The notes: generated by a model from the letters alone, not told the origin. Shown: positions 32,472 through 41,875, counted from the first letter of the stretch. The stretch is 43,912 bases of DNA from Syntrophaceae bacterium UBA6078 (GCA_002428735.1 DIXO01000030.1:1-43912); one strand, 5' to 3'. Program-made: numbers and translations.

Positions 32472-33242
32472 ATGAGAAAAATCATATGCATAGCCAACCA
32501 GAAGGGGGGCGTCGGCAAAACCACAACCGCCGTCAATTTATCGGCCTCTCTGGCGGCTGCCGAACGCAGGACACTTCTGATCGATTGTGACTCTCAGGGA
32601 AACGCAACCAGCGGCGTGGGTATCGACTCATCCACTGTACGTGAAAAAAATCTCTACTCTGGCCTCGTGCGGGAGGTCCCTTTTGAGGAGATTGTTCGCA
32701 AGACCGATATCGCAACACTCGATATCATTCCTTCCAACCAGGACCTTATCGGTGTTGAAATAGAGTTTGTTGCGCTCAGAGACAGGGAGAAACGGTTGCG
32801 AAACTTCATCAAAACAATTGACACCCCGTATGAATTTATTATAATCGATTGTCCCCCTTCTCTTGGATTTTTGACGGTTAATTCCCTTGTAGCATCCGAC
32901 GCTCTTATCATCCCTCTGCAGTGCGAATTTTTTGCGCTGGAAGGACTGGGACAACTGCTGAACAATGTAAAACTGATACAGGCCCGGCTCAATCCATCGC
33001 TGACCGTGGCGGGCATACTGTTGACCATGTTCGATCAGAGAAACCGGCTTTCCCATCAGGTCGCTGATGAGGCGCGAAAATTCTTTGGAGACACGGTCTT
33101 TAAAACCGTTATACCGCGAAACGTCAGATTGTCGGAAAGCCCAAGTCATGGATTACCTATTATACTGTACGATATCAATTCCCGCGGCTCTGTTTCATAC
33201 ATGGAACTGGCAAGGGAAATCATGGCGAATGGAAGAATATGA
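32472..33242 (+). CDS. parA: Chromosome partitioning ATPase ParA/Soj
   Basis: The 256-residue protein has the deviant Walker A motif NQKGGVGKTTTAVNL, with IDCDSQGNAT (A') and YEFIIIDCPPSLG (Walker B), all standard for chromosomal ParA/Soj. ATP-bound dimers coat the nucleoid, and ParB-parS complexes follow the resulting gradient. In B. subtilis Soj also regulates DnaA. The ATG of parB overlaps the parA stop (ATGA), so the pair is translationally coupled. A parS site lies about 7 kb to the left. Length and motifs are those of the chromosomal, not plasmid, branch. Confidence 0.95.
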   Translation: MRKIICIANQKGGVGKTTTAVNLSASLAAAERRTLLIDCDSQGNATSGVGIDSSTVREKNLYSGLVREVPFEEIVRKTDIATLDIIPSNQDLIGVEIEFVALRDREKRLRNFIKTIDTPYEFIIIDCPPSLGFLTVNSLVASDALIIPLQCEFFALEGLGQLLNNVKLIQARLNPSLTVAGILLTMFDQRNRLSHQVADEARKFFGDTVFKTVIPRNVRLSESPSHGLPIILYDINSRGSVSYMELAREIMANGRI

Positions 33243-34108
33243 TGTCCAAGAAAAACGCTTTGGGGAAAGGGCTCGGCGCCATATTCCCGGATCTCATGGA
33301 CGATCCCTCCGATAAACCACACATAGCGATGTGCGGCATCGAGGAATTATCACCGAACCGGTTTCAGCCAAGGAAGTCGTTTGACGAAGAGCAACAGAAA
33401 AGACTCGCTGATTCGATCAAGAAAAACGGCTTGCTGCAGCCCATTCTTGTGAGGAAGTCCGACAATGACGCAGGATATGAAATAATCGCCGGAGAACGCA
33501 GGTGGAGAGCGGCTCAAGCTGCCGGTCTGCGGGATGTCCCCATTCTCATCAGGCATAAGACGAAAGACGTGGATCTCGCCGAGTTATCCCTTATAGAAAA
33601 TATCCAGCGCGAGGAGTTAAATCCCATCGAAGAATCGGGGGCATATTATACGTTGATGGAAACGTTTCACCTCTCTCAGGAGGAAATTTCCCGACGGGTA
33701 GGCAAAGATCGATCCACCATCGCCAATTCCCTTCGCCTTCTCAATCTTCCAAGAGAAGCAAAGGAAGCGCTCGCAAAGAAGGAAATATCTGCCGGACATG
33801 CCAGGACTATTTTGTCGGTTGATTCTCCGGAAGAGCAGATGATCGTTCTGAAAGAGATTCTCGACAAAAAGCTCAGCGTCAGGGAAGCTGAGAAGTTGGT
33901 GCAAGGACACAAAACTCGTTCTCAAAAGGGCAAAGAGATCACGAAAGACCAATATCTGCTGGACCTTGAGAGGAAGATAGCGGAACGACTGATGGCCCGG
34001 TCGAGCATCAAGCCACTGCGCTCGGGAGGTGTGATAGAAATACGGTTTACATCCTCCGATGATTTGAATCGATTATCCGACATACTCATGAATGTGGACG
34101 ATCACTAA
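33239..34108 (+). CDS. parB: Chromosome partitioning protein ParB/Spo0J
   Basis: The 289-residue protein begins with a basic tail (KKNALGKGLGAIFPD) typical of chromosomal ParB, where ParA is stimulated. The ParB/Srx CTPase domain contains EIIAGERRWRAAQAAGL and the ENIQREELNPIEE stretch. The helix-turn-helix that reads parS is in SQEEISRRVGKDRSTIANSL. The C-terminal dimerisation domain follows. It loads at parS as a CTP-dependent sliding clamp. The gene overlaps parA by 4 nt and ends 67 nt before dnaA's reading frame. ATG 33242 is an equally possible start. Confidence 0.95.
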   Translation: MMSKKNALGKGLGAIFPDLMDDPSDKPHIAMCGIEELSPNRFQPRKSFDEEQQKRLADSIKKNGLLQPILVRKSDNDAGYEIIAGERRWRAAQAAGLRDVPILIRHKTKDVDLAELSLIENIQREELNPIEESGAYYTLMETFHLSQEEISRRVGKDRSTIANSLRLLNLPREAKEALAKKEISAGHARTILSVDSPEEQMIVLKEILDKKLSVREAEKLVQGHKTRSQKGKEITKDQYLLDLERKIAERLMARSSIKPLRSGGVIEIRFTSSDDLNRLSDILMNVDDH

Positions 34109-34140
34109 GCGTTTGAATTCTAAATAAAAAAAGATTTTTT

Positions 34141-34172
34141 CTATCAACAGGTGTTGATAGAACTGTTGATAA
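34141..34172. promoter_or_regulatory. DnaA-box cluster upstream of dnaA
   Basis: CTATCAACA (34141-34149) and TGTTGATAG (34152-34160) form a perfect 9-bp inverted repeat two bases apart. TGTTGATAA follows at 34164-34172. Each is a one- or two-base variant of the DnaA box TTATCCACA or its complement. The group lies directly before the dnaA start, and its last base runs into the AAAGGG ribosome site. It is suited to origin binding and to autoregulation of dnaA. Confidence 0.75.
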
Positions 34173-34184
34173 AGGGTGTGCAAA

Positions 34185-35519
34185 TTGGAATCATTCTGGA
34201 ATGAAGGTATTAAAATAATTAAAGAAAAAATAAGCCAACAGAACTTTGAAACTTGGATCAAGCCTATACAGATCGTTTCAATGGAAGATAATAAAGTGCT
34301 TCTAAAGGTTCCTAATAAGTTCTTCCAAGACTGGCTTGTTGAAAATTACATTGACCTGATTAATAGCTCCCTTGTCGATGTGTCGGGCATTCCGCTCGAC
34401 ATTCGTTTTATTGTCAGTGAGGCAGATCATAAGGCGTCTTTACCAAAAGCGAATGCCCCTCAAACCATTGATCACCAAACCATTCGTATTCCCTCCTCTC
34501 TTAATCTGAAGTACACGTTTGACCGGTTTGTTGTGGGCTCTTCCAATCAGTTTGCCCATGCCGCCGCGCTATCCGTTGCGGAACAGCCGGCCCGTAATTA
34601 TAACCCTTTATTCGTATATGGGGGTGTCGGTCTGGGAAAAACCCATCTGATCAATGCGATTGGTGTCCATACCGCTTCTCTGTACCCGCACAAGAACGTC
34701 CTCTATGTATCCGCCGAAGAGTTCATGAATGAGTTGATCCATTCGATACGGTATGACAAGATGTCGAATTTCCGGGAGAAGTATAGACGAATTGATTCGC
34801 TTCTTATTGATGATATTCAGTTTATTGCTGGAAAGGAACGAACGCAGGAAGAATTTTTTCACACCTTCAATACACTCCATGATTCTGGAAAGCAGATTGT
34901 TGTGACAAGTGATAAATTTCCAAAAGAAATACAAAACCTTGAAGGAAGGCTTAGATCGCGGTTTGAATGGGGGTTGATAGCGGATATTCAGCCTCCCGAT
35001 ATCGAAACACGGATCGCAATCATCGAAAAAAAAGCTCAGGAAAACAATCTCCATATATCGAGTGAAATCAATCATTATATCGCTTCGGTGGCGGATTCCA
35101 ATATCAGAGAGTTGGAGGGTATACTCACGAGGATCGCGGCGTATGCTTCCCTGACGGGCAAGGAAATTACGATTGATATTGTTCAGGACGTCATCAAGAA
35201 TCTATTGAAACATACAACAAAGCGAGAAGTTACCGTAGAAGAGATCATAAAAGCAGTTGGAAAAAAAATGAACTTTAAAGCCGGGGATATTAAATCTCCT
35301 AAAAAAAATAAAAACCTGGTTCTCGCCCGTCAAATCGTCATGTATCTTGCGAGAAAGCTGACCCATCGATCCTTCCCGGATATTGGAGAGAAGGTGGGAG
35401 GCAGAGATCATTCAACCGTAATTTATTCAAACAACAAAATTCAAAAGATGATGGAAAAAGATTACGAAATGAGAAAAATCATTGAAGAGATTGAATTGAT
35501 GTTACAGGCAGGGTATTAA
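34185..35519 (+). CDS. dnaA: Chromosomal replication initiator DnaA
   Basis: A GTG at 34176 opens the frame, but the AAAGGG site ends there. The TTG at 34185, 8 nt further, gives the usual DnaA N terminus (ESFWNEGIKIIKEK) and 444 residues. Domain I covers about 1-80 and domain II is a short linker to about 105. The AAA+ domain III has Walker A GGVGLGKTHL (146-155) and Walker B SLLIDDIQFI. Domain IV carries the signature GGRDHSTVIYSNNKI for DnaA-box contact. It opens the origin, for which elements lie on both sides of this gene. Base composition is visibly more AT-rich than that of the polysaccharide genes. Confidence 0.96.
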   Translation: MESFWNEGIKIIKEKISQQNFETWIKPIQIVSMEDNKVLLKVPNKFFQDWLVENYIDLINSSLVDVSGIPLDIRFIVSEADHKASLPKANAPQTIDHQTIRIPSSLNLKYTFDRFVVGSSNQFAHAAALSVAEQPARNYNPLFVYGGVGLGKTHLINAIGVHTASLYPHKNVLYVSAEEFMNELIHSIRYDKMSNFREKYRRIDSLLIDDIQFIAGKERTQEEFFHTFNTLHDSGKQIVVTSDKFPKEIQNLEGRLRSRFEWGLIADIQPPDIETRIAIIEKKAQENNLHISSEINHYIASVADSNIRELEGILTRIAAYASLTGKEITIDIVQDVIKNLLKHTTKREVTVEEIIKAVGKKMNFKAGDIKSPKKNKNLVLARQIVMYLARKLTHRSFPDIGEKVGGRDHSTVIYSNNKIQKMMEKDYEMRKIIEEIELMLQAGY

Positions 35520-35587
35520 CAAGCAGTCAAGTCTTTTGAATGCTGTGATATTGTATGATGCCATGGGGTTATGGGAGTTCCATGAAC

Positions 35588-35641
35588 ATATCAACAGGAC
35601 CTACTATTACTACTATTTTTTTAAAAATATATTTAATAAAG
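35588..35641 (+). other. oriC: oriC unwinding region: DnaA box, DnaA-trios and AT-rich DUE
   Basis: In the 135-nt dnaA-dnaN gap, ATATCAACA (35588-35596) is a DnaA-box variant. It is followed after GGAC by five consecutive trinucleotides, CTACTATTACTACTA (35601-35615), then a run of T and A bases to about 35641. This spacing and order match the DnaA-trio element and AT-rich unwinding region described between dnaA and dnaN in B. subtilis. With the boxes upstream of dnaA, this suggests a bipartite origin flanking dnaA. Confidence 0.8.
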
Positions 35642-35654
35642 AATAGGTGACCAT

Positions 35655-36782
35655 ATGCATTTTTCAATCAGAAGAGACAGTTTTTTAGAGGGTATTCAAA
35701 AAACACTCAGTATTGTTGACAAGAGAACAACGCTTCCCATACTGAATAATATCCTTCTGAAAGCACAACCGGGAACAATCCAAATAGTGGCTACGGATCG
35801 CGAAATTGGTTTATCGTCATATTATAAAGCGACAATTCATGATCCTGGGGAAATTACGGTTGGTGCCAGAAAATTGTATGAGATGCTCCGGGAAATTGAT
35901 GGAGAAACAGTGGATTGTCAGGTGATGGAGAATAACTGGGTTCATGTGACATCTGGTAAAATATTATATAAGATTCCCGGCATCTCAGCTGACGATTTTC
36001 CCGAAGTTCCGGACAGTGAAACGATGGAATCGATCATTGTTCCTTGTGAAGTCCTTAAAAGTCTTTTTGAAAAAACATTTTTTGCCATTTCTCAGGACGA
36101 GATGAGGCCGAACCTGAACGGGGTCCTTTTCAGCATATCAGGCGGAAAGATTGCCGTGGTTGCAACGGATGGACATCGATTATCTCTTGCGAATGCAAGG
36201 TTAGATAACGATGTCGGTAATAGTTCCAATCTCGATGGCATTATCATACCGCGGAAAGGAGTCTCTGAGATTCGAAAGCTGGTTGAAGGTGGTGGGGAGA
36301 GCGCTCTCTGGGTAGTGGATGGGGTGTGTGTGCTGAAAAAGCAGGAAACACTCCTGCGGGTGAGTCTGATCAATGCGGAGTATCCGGATTATAAACGGGT
36401 CATCCCTCAGGAAGAGGGAGTAACGGTTCAAATGGATAAGCAACAACTCTTGCACTCCCTGCGTCGCATGAGCGTCATGTCAACCGAGAAATTCAGCGGC
36501 GTCAAGGTAGATATATTTGACAACCGGATGGTCTTGACATCGACCAATCCGGATGTGGGCGAGGCGAGGGATGAAATTGATGTGTCCTACACCGGGGATA
36601 GGATGGTGGTCGGATATAGCGTTCGGTACCTCATAGAAGGGATAGAACCGGTTAATGGAGATATCGTATCCTTTGACATAAGAAGCGGTGATGGCCCCGG
36701 CGTTATCAGGGTACCCGGAAGTGATGAATATATGTGTATCGTAATGCCTATTAAATTAAGAACTGAGAAAGGACTGGATTAA
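35655..36782 (+). CDS. dnaN: DNA polymerase III sliding clamp (beta subunit)
   Basis: The 375-residue protein has the three repeated clamp domains. It begins MHFSIRRDSFLEGIQKTLS with TLPILNNILLKA close behind. Domain 2 has DEMRPNLNGVLFSI and ATDGHRLSLA, and the C terminus is YMCIVMPIKL, where the hydrophobic pocket for clamp-binding peptides is completed. The dimer encircles DNA and tethers polymerase III. An AGGTG site precedes the ATG. It follows the unwinding region and ends 6 nt before gyrB, with no recF between them. Confidence 0.96.
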   Translation: MHFSIRRDSFLEGIQKTLSIVDKRTTLPILNNILLKAQPGTIQIVATDREIGLSSYYKATIHDPGEITVGARKLYEMLREIDGETVDCQVMENNWVHVTSGKILYKIPGISADDFPEVPDSETMESIIVPCEVLKSLFEKTFFAISQDEMRPNLNGVLFSISGGKIAVVATDGHRLSLANARLDNDVGNSSNLDGIIIPRKGVSEIRKLVEGGGESALWVVDGVCVLKKQETLLRVSLINAEYPDYKRVIPQEEGVTVQMDKQQLLHSLRRMSVMSTEKFSGVKVDIFDNRMVLTSTNPDVGEARDEIDVSYTGDRMVVGYSVRYLIEGIEPVNGDIVSFDIRSGDGPGVIRVPGSDEYMCIVMPIKLRTEKGLD

Positions 36783-36788
36783 GAGGGA

Positions 36789-39197
36789 GTGGAAACTTCA
36801 TACAGTGCTGATAGCATAAAGGTTCTGGACGGGCTCGAGGCGGTCAGAAAAAGACCTGCCATGTACATAGGCAGCACAAGCAAGGATGGACTGCATCATC
36901 TGGTATATGAGGTAGTGGATAATAGTGTCGATGAGACCTCCGCCGAGTATTGTGATGTAATACAGGTTAAAATACGAGTAGATAACAGTGTGACTGTTGA
37001 AGATAACGGCAGAGGCATCCCCGTCGATATGCACAAGACGGAGCATGTATCCGCGGCGGAGGTGGTCATGACCAAGCTCCACGCGGGGGGCAAATTTAAC
37101 AACGACAGCTATAAGATATCAGGAGGACTTCACGGAGTAGGCGTATCGGTGGTCAATGCCCTTTCTGAATACCTCGAGCTGGAGGTGCGTCGAGACGGCA
37201 CGGTGTACCGGCAGTCATACAAACGGGGCGTTCCCACGCAACCTCTCGCGGAGGTCGGGAAAACTAAAAGACGGGGGACCAAAATAACCTTTCTTCCGGA
37301 TAGGGAAATCTTTGAAGATATTGATTTCAGTTTTGATGTTCTTTCCAACCGGTTGCGGGAACTCGCTTTTTTAAATCCGGGGCTGAAGATCGTCATTGAG
37401 GATGAGAGGGACGATAAACGCAACGAGTTCTTCTATAAAGGGGGGATCGTTTCTTTTGTTGAGTATATCAACCGCAACAAGAAGACCCTTCACAGCAAAC
37501 CGATCTACATCAGCGGTGAAAAGGACGACTGTTCGGTGGAACTGGCCCTGCAATACAACGAAGGATATATGGAAAACGTGTTTTCCTACGCGAACAGCAT
37601 TAATACCACCGAGGGCGGCACGCACATGATCGGTTTTCGCTCCGCCCTGACCCGTGTCATCAATAATTACATGGTCAACAGTGGCATCGCGAAAAATGAT
37701 AAAACCCCTTTGAAGGGAGAAGACGTCCGTGAAGGACTCGGATGCGTGGTGAGCGTCAAGGTCAAACAACCCCAGTTTGAGGGTCAGACAAAAACCAAAC
37801 TGGGAAACAGCGAAGTGAAGGGCCTCGTCGAAGCGGTTGTGTATGACAAACTGGGGAGTTATTTTGAAGAGAACCCCGCCGTCGCCCGTCAGATAGTTTC
37901 CAAGTCCCTCGATGCGGCGCGGGCACGAGACGCCGCGAGGAAAGCGCGGGAGTTGACGCGGAGAAAAAGCGCGCTGGAGGTCACCTCCCTCCCGGGGAAA
38001 CTGGCGGATTGCCAGGAGAAGGACCCCGCGCGGAGCGAAGTGTATATTGTGGAAGGAGATTCAGCGGGAGGCTCCGCAAAACAGGGCAGAGACCGGAGAA
38101 ATCAGGCTATTCTGCCCCTCCGGGGTAAAGTGCTGAATGTGGAAAAAGCGCGCCTTGATAAGATGCTCAATAATAACGAGATAAAAATCATCATTACCGC
38201 TCTGGGAGCCGGGATCGGAGATGAAGATTACGATATCACCAAACTTCGCTACCACAAGGTTATCATCATGACCGATGCGGATGTCGATGGAGCTCATATC
38301 CGGACTCTGCTTTTAACCTTCTTTTTCAGGCATATGCGCGAATTGATCGAACGCGGATGCCTCTATATAGCCCAGCCCCCCCTGTTCAGAATATCGAACA
38401 AGAAAAAGGAGTGGTATATCGGCAGTGAAGAGGAAATGGAGGAATATATCCTCTCCGGCGGCGCGGAAATGGTTCGGGTTGTCACCGGCGATGGCACGAT
38501 TATCACCGCCTCAAAGCTGCTGGGACTGATCAAAAAAGGTATCCGGCTCGACACCATCCTGGAAAAGTTTCACAACAGTGGTAAGGATGGTGAAATCATA
38601 CGATTATTGGCGGGAGATCCATCGTTTTCCCGAAAGGATTTCGAGGACGATGCCGTTCTCAACAAGATCGCAAAAAGGATCGCCAAGGCTATCGGTCAGC
38701 GCGTTGTCCTGCATTGGACCGAGCCCGATGTGGAGCATGGGGGATATAAGGTATTTTTTACCATGAAACGAAACGGCCAGGACCATACCACCTGGATCGA
38801 TAAGGATATCTTCAACATGCCTAAATTCGCAGAGGCCAAGGTTCAGCTCAATCAGCTCACCCCTCTCGGGGAAGCTCCGTATACCGTCGTTGAAGCTGAG
38901 ACGGATGATGTGAGGAGCGAAAAACAAATTTTCACTATGAGGGAATTGATAGATTACGTGATTCAGGCGGGAAAAAAGGGGGTCTCCATACAGAGATACA
39001 AAGGCCTGGGCGAGATGAATCCCGAGCAGTTGTGGGAGACCACGATGGACCCGGAACGGAGGACCCTTCTCCAGGTGAAGGTGGAGGACGCCGTGGCCGC
39101 CGACGCAATATTCACCACACTCATGGGAGACCAGGTCGAACCGCGCAAGAACTTTATTTTTGATAACGCTCTCAATGTGTCAAATCTTGACATATAA
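36789..39197 (+). CDS. gyrB: DNA gyrase subunit B
   Basis: GTG 36789 is the only start that includes the full N terminus (METSYSADSIKVLDGLEAVR, 20 residues), since a stop lies in frame just upstream. The ribosome site AGAGGG is unusually close. At 802 residues it is the long Gram-negative type with an insertion of about 165 residues in the C-terminal region. The ATPase domain shows RPAMYIGS, VDNSVDE and GGLHGVGVSVVNAL. The TOPRIM domain has EGDSAGGSAK and DADVDGAHIR, and QRYKGLGEMNP closes the core. It forms the A2B2 enzyme that introduces negative supercoils with GyrA, encoded 138 nt downstream. Confidence 0.96.
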   Translation: METSYSADSIKVLDGLEAVRKRPAMYIGSTSKDGLHHLVYEVVDNSVDETSAEYCDVIQVKIRVDNSVTVEDNGRGIPVDMHKTEHVSAAEVVMTKLHAGGKFNNDSYKISGGLHGVGVSVVNALSEYLELEVRRDGTVYRQSYKRGVPTQPLAEVGKTKRRGTKITFLPDREIFEDIDFSFDVLSNRLRELAFLNPGLKIVIEDERDDKRNEFFYKGGIVSFVEYINRNKKTLHSKPIYISGEKDDCSVELALQYNEGYMENVFSYANSINTTEGGTHMIGFRSALTRVINNYMVNSGIAKNDKTPLKGEDVREGLGCVVSVKVKQPQFEGQTKTKLGNSEVKGLVEAVVYDKLGSYFEENPAVARQIVSKSLDAARARDAARKARELTRRKSALEVTSLPGKLADCQEKDPARSEVYIVEGDSAGGSAKQGRDRRNQAILPLRGKVLNVEKARLDKMLNNNEIKIIITALGAGIGDEDYDITKLRYHKVIIMTDADVDGAHIRTLLLTFFFRHMRELIERGCLYIAQPPLFRISNKKKEWYIGSEEEMEEYILSGGAEMVRVVTGDGTIITASKLLGLIKKGIRLDTILEKFHNSGKDGEIIRLLAGDPSFSRKDFEDDAVLNKIAKRIAKAIGQRVVLHWTEPDVEHGGYKVFFTMKRNGQDHTTWIDKDIFNMPKFAEAKVQLNQLTPLGEAPYTVVEAETDDVRSEKQIFTMRELIDYVIQAGKKGVSIQRYKGLGEMNPEQLWETTMDPERRTLLQVKVEDAVAADAIFTTLMGDQVEPRKNFIFDNALNVSNLDI

Positions 39198-39335
39198 CGT
39201 ACAGCCTCATTGACAGCAAAGGGCATGCGCGAACGCCCCCGGTCGTTATGCTCTTTCGTAGACGTGCGCTCCGATCACAGATGACGGTAAGATAGCACAG
39301 AAATCGAATACTTGGCAGAAAGGTTTTAAAGCATC

Positions 39336-41816
39336 ATGGATCAGTTGTTCCAGAGGAACATACCCGTAACGATAGAAAGTGAGATGAAGAAGTCCTACAT
39401 GGAATACGCCATGAGCGTGATTGTAGGACGCGCGATCCCCGATATCCGGGACGGATTGAAGCCGGTGCACCGCAGGGCGCTCTATGCCATGGCCGACTTG
39501 GGAAACCGGTGGAACAAACCCTATAAAAAATCGGCGAGGATCGTGGGTGACATCATCGGTAAATATCATCCCCATGGCGACACGGCTGCCTACGACACCG
39601 TTGTCCGAATGGCCCAGGATTTCTCCATGCGGTATCCCCTCATTGACGGCCAGGGGAACTTCGGCTCTGTTGACGGAGACCCGCCGGCCGCCATGCGGTA
39701 TACCGAGATCAGGATGGCACGGCTGGCGGATGAACTCCTTGCGGATCTCGACAAGGATACGGTTGATTTTGTTCCTAATTACGATGGATCGCTTCAGGAG
39801 CCGGTGGTGCTCCCCGCCCGGATTCCCACCCTCCTCCTGAATGGCTCCTCAGGCATAGCAGTCGGTTTGACCACCAATATCCCCCCCCATAACCTGACAG
39901 AACTGATCGATGGTATTATCGAGCTCATCCACAATCCCGGGCTGTCGGTAGATGATCTGATGGTATTCATCAAGGGGCCGGATTTCCCCACGGCGGGGTT
40001 TATCAACGGACGGGAAGGGATTGTCTCCGCCTACCGTACGGGCCGCGGCATCATCAAAGTCAGGGCCCGTGCCATCATCGAGCGAAACGCGCGAAACGAA
40101 CGGGAGAGCATTGTTATTACGGAACTTCCCTACCTCGTCAACAAGGCAACCCTGATAGAGAAGATTTCCGAACTGGTAAAAGAAAAGAAGATCAGTGGGA
40201 TAGCCGATCTGCGAGACGAATCGGATCGCGAAGGAATGCGGATCGTCATCGATCTGAAACGGGACGAAATGTCGGGAGTGATTCTGAACCAGCTTTACAA
40301 GCATACCCAGATGGAGTCGACATTCGGCATCATCATGCTGGCCATCGACCGGGGACAGCCTCAGGTGATGAACCTGAAAGAGATCCTGGTAAAGTTTATT
40401 GATTTCAGGAAAGAGATCATCATCAGGCGCACGATGTTTGAGCTGGCCCGGGCCAGGGAGCGGCTGCATATCCTGGAGGGGCTCATCATCGCTCTCGATC
40501 ACATCGACGAGGTCATCGCCGTTATCAAGGCGTCTGAAAACGCGAAGACGGCTTCGGCAGAGCTGATGGCGCAATTCGGCCTGAGCGAGGAACAGACCAA
40601 GGCGATCCTGGATATGCGGCTCCAGCGGCTGACCGGACTGGAACGGGACAAGATACGCGAAGAGCATCTCGAGATATCGGCCCTCGTCAAAAAACTCGAG
40701 GGCATCCTTGCCGACTCACAGAAGGTGTTGGATATCATTGTTGAAGAGCTTGAAGATATACAGAAGCGGTACGGGGACGAGAGGAGAACCGAGATAGTCT
40801 TGAGCAGTACCGATATCGGGATCGAGGATATGATTGTAGAGGAAGATATGGTGGTAACCATATCACATCAGAACTACATCAAAAGAAATCCGGTCAGCCT
40901 GTACCGAAGCCAGCACCGCGGCGGCCGCGGCAAGGTCGGGATGGGAACGAAGGAAGATGATTTCCTCGAGAGGATGTTTATCGCCTCCACCCACAGCCAC
41001 ATCCTCTTTTTTACCAACAGGGGACGCGTCTACTGGCTGAAGATATACCAGATTCCCCAAGCAGGAAGGGCCGCCAAGGGGAAGGCAATCGTGAATATGA
41101 TCGGCATAGCGCCGGAGGAAAAAATTACGGCCGTCCTCCCGGTCAGGGACTTTGTCCCGGGTAAGTTTGTCATTATGGCAACCGGGCGGGGGGTTATCAA
41201 AAAGACCGATCTTATTGCCTATGCCAGTCCGCGGTCCGGTGGGATTATCGCTCTTACGCTGGACGAGGGGGACGAACTAATCGACGTCCAGCAGACGAAC
41301 GGTGACCAGGATATATTCCTCGGTGCCAGAAAGGGCAACGCCATACGATTCAAGGAGCAGGATGTCCGCCCCATGGGAAGAACGGCCCGGGGCGTTGTGG
41401 GGATCCGTATCGCTGGGGACGATGAAGTCGTCGGTATGGAAGTGCTCAGGGACGGCAACTACATCCTCACCGTTTCCGAAAAGGGATTCGGAAAGAGAAC
41501 GGAGATTTCCGAGTATCGGCTCCAGTCGCGGGGAGGAAAGGGAATCATCAATCTCAAAACCACACCGAAGGTCGGTAATGTGACGCGGATCAAACAGGTG
41601 ACCGGCGATGAGGACATTATGCTGATCAGCAATACGGGAAACATTATACGGCTGGGGGTCAATGAGGTGTCCCTCCTGCACAGGAGCACTCAGGGAGTGA
41701 AGCTGATCGATCTGGCCGACGGAGAAACGCTGGTAGGGCTTGCCCGCGTGGAACGCGACGACTCCGACACAGGGGAGGAACCGGATGAGCCCACGCCGGG
41801 GACCTTTGATTTTTAA
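39336..41816 (+). CDS. gyrA: DNA gyrase subunit A
   Basis: The 826-residue protein has the catalytic Tyr122 in AAMRYTEIRM, using the same numbering as E. coli. The quinolone-determining region reads HPHGDTAAYDTVVRM, with Thr83 and Asp87; Thr at 83 is a natural alternative to Ser. The C-terminal wrapping domain begins after residue 500 and has the GyrA box as QHRGGRG (around residue 525), followed by beta-pinwheel repeats, which supports gyrase rather than topoisomerase IV. The tail is acidic (DDSDTGEEPDEP). An AGAAAGG site lies about 10 nt before the ATG. Confidence 0.96.
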   Translation: MDQLFQRNIPVTIESEMKKSYMEYAMSVIVGRAIPDIRDGLKPVHRRALYAMADLGNRWNKPYKKSARIVGDIIGKYHPHGDTAAYDTVVRMAQDFSMRYPLIDGQGNFGSVDGDPPAAMRYTEIRMARLADELLADLDKDTVDFVPNYDGSLQEPVVLPARIPTLLLNGSSGIAVGLTTNIPPHNLTELIDGIIELIHNPGLSVDDLMVFIKGPDFPTAGFINGREGIVSAYRTGRGIIKVRARAIIERNARNERESIVITELPYLVNKATLIEKISELVKEKKISGIADLRDESDREGMRIVIDLKRDEMSGVILNQLYKHTQMESTFGIIMLAIDRGQPQVMNLKEILVKFIDFRKEIIIRRTMFELARARERLHILEGLIIALDHIDEVIAVIKASENAKTASAELMAQFGLSEEQTKAILDMRLQRLTGLERDKIREEHLEISALVKKLEGILADSQKVLDIIVEELEDIQKRYGDERRTEIVLSSTDIGIEDMIVEEDMVVTISHQNYIKRNPVSLYRSQHRGGRGKVGMGTKEDDFLERMFIASTHSHILFFTNRGRVYWLKIYQIPQAGRAAKGKAIVNMIGIAPEEKITAVLPVRDFVPGKFVIMATGRGVIKKTDLIAYASPRSGGIIALTLDEGDELIDVQQTNGDQDIFLGARKGNAIRFKEQDVRPMGRTARGVVGIRIAGDDEVVGMEVLRDGNYILTVSEKGFGKRTEISEYRLQSRGGKGIINLKTTPKVGNVTRIKQVTGDEDIMLISNTGNIIRLGVNEVSLLHRSTQGVKLIDLADGETLVGLARVERDDSDTGEEPDEPTPGTFDF

Positions 41817-41831
41817 CGGGGTTTGTTGCAT

Positions 41832-41853
41832 CCCCCGTCACGGGGGGGGGGGG
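41832..41853 (+). repeat. C5/G12 hairpin with a 12-base G run upstream of menG/ubiE
   Basis: CCCCCG (41832-41837) can pair with CGGGGG starting at 41841 over a TCA loop. The G run is 12 bases long (41842-41853), the longest homopolymer noticed in the window. It lies 15 nt after the gyrA stop and 22 nt before the GTG of the next gene. There is no T-run, so it is not a standard terminator. Confidence 0.6.
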
Positions 41854-41875
41854 CCGTTCGCGCTGTCCGGAGGGA

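Noticed and set aside
35520..35587. Additional small gene in the dnaA-dnaN gap
   Set aside because: No start with a ribosome site and no open frame of useful length; the gap is explained by origin elements.
39849..40667. 272-codon open frame on the - strand
   Set aside because: It is a shadow of gyrA, whose forward translation is conserved throughout.
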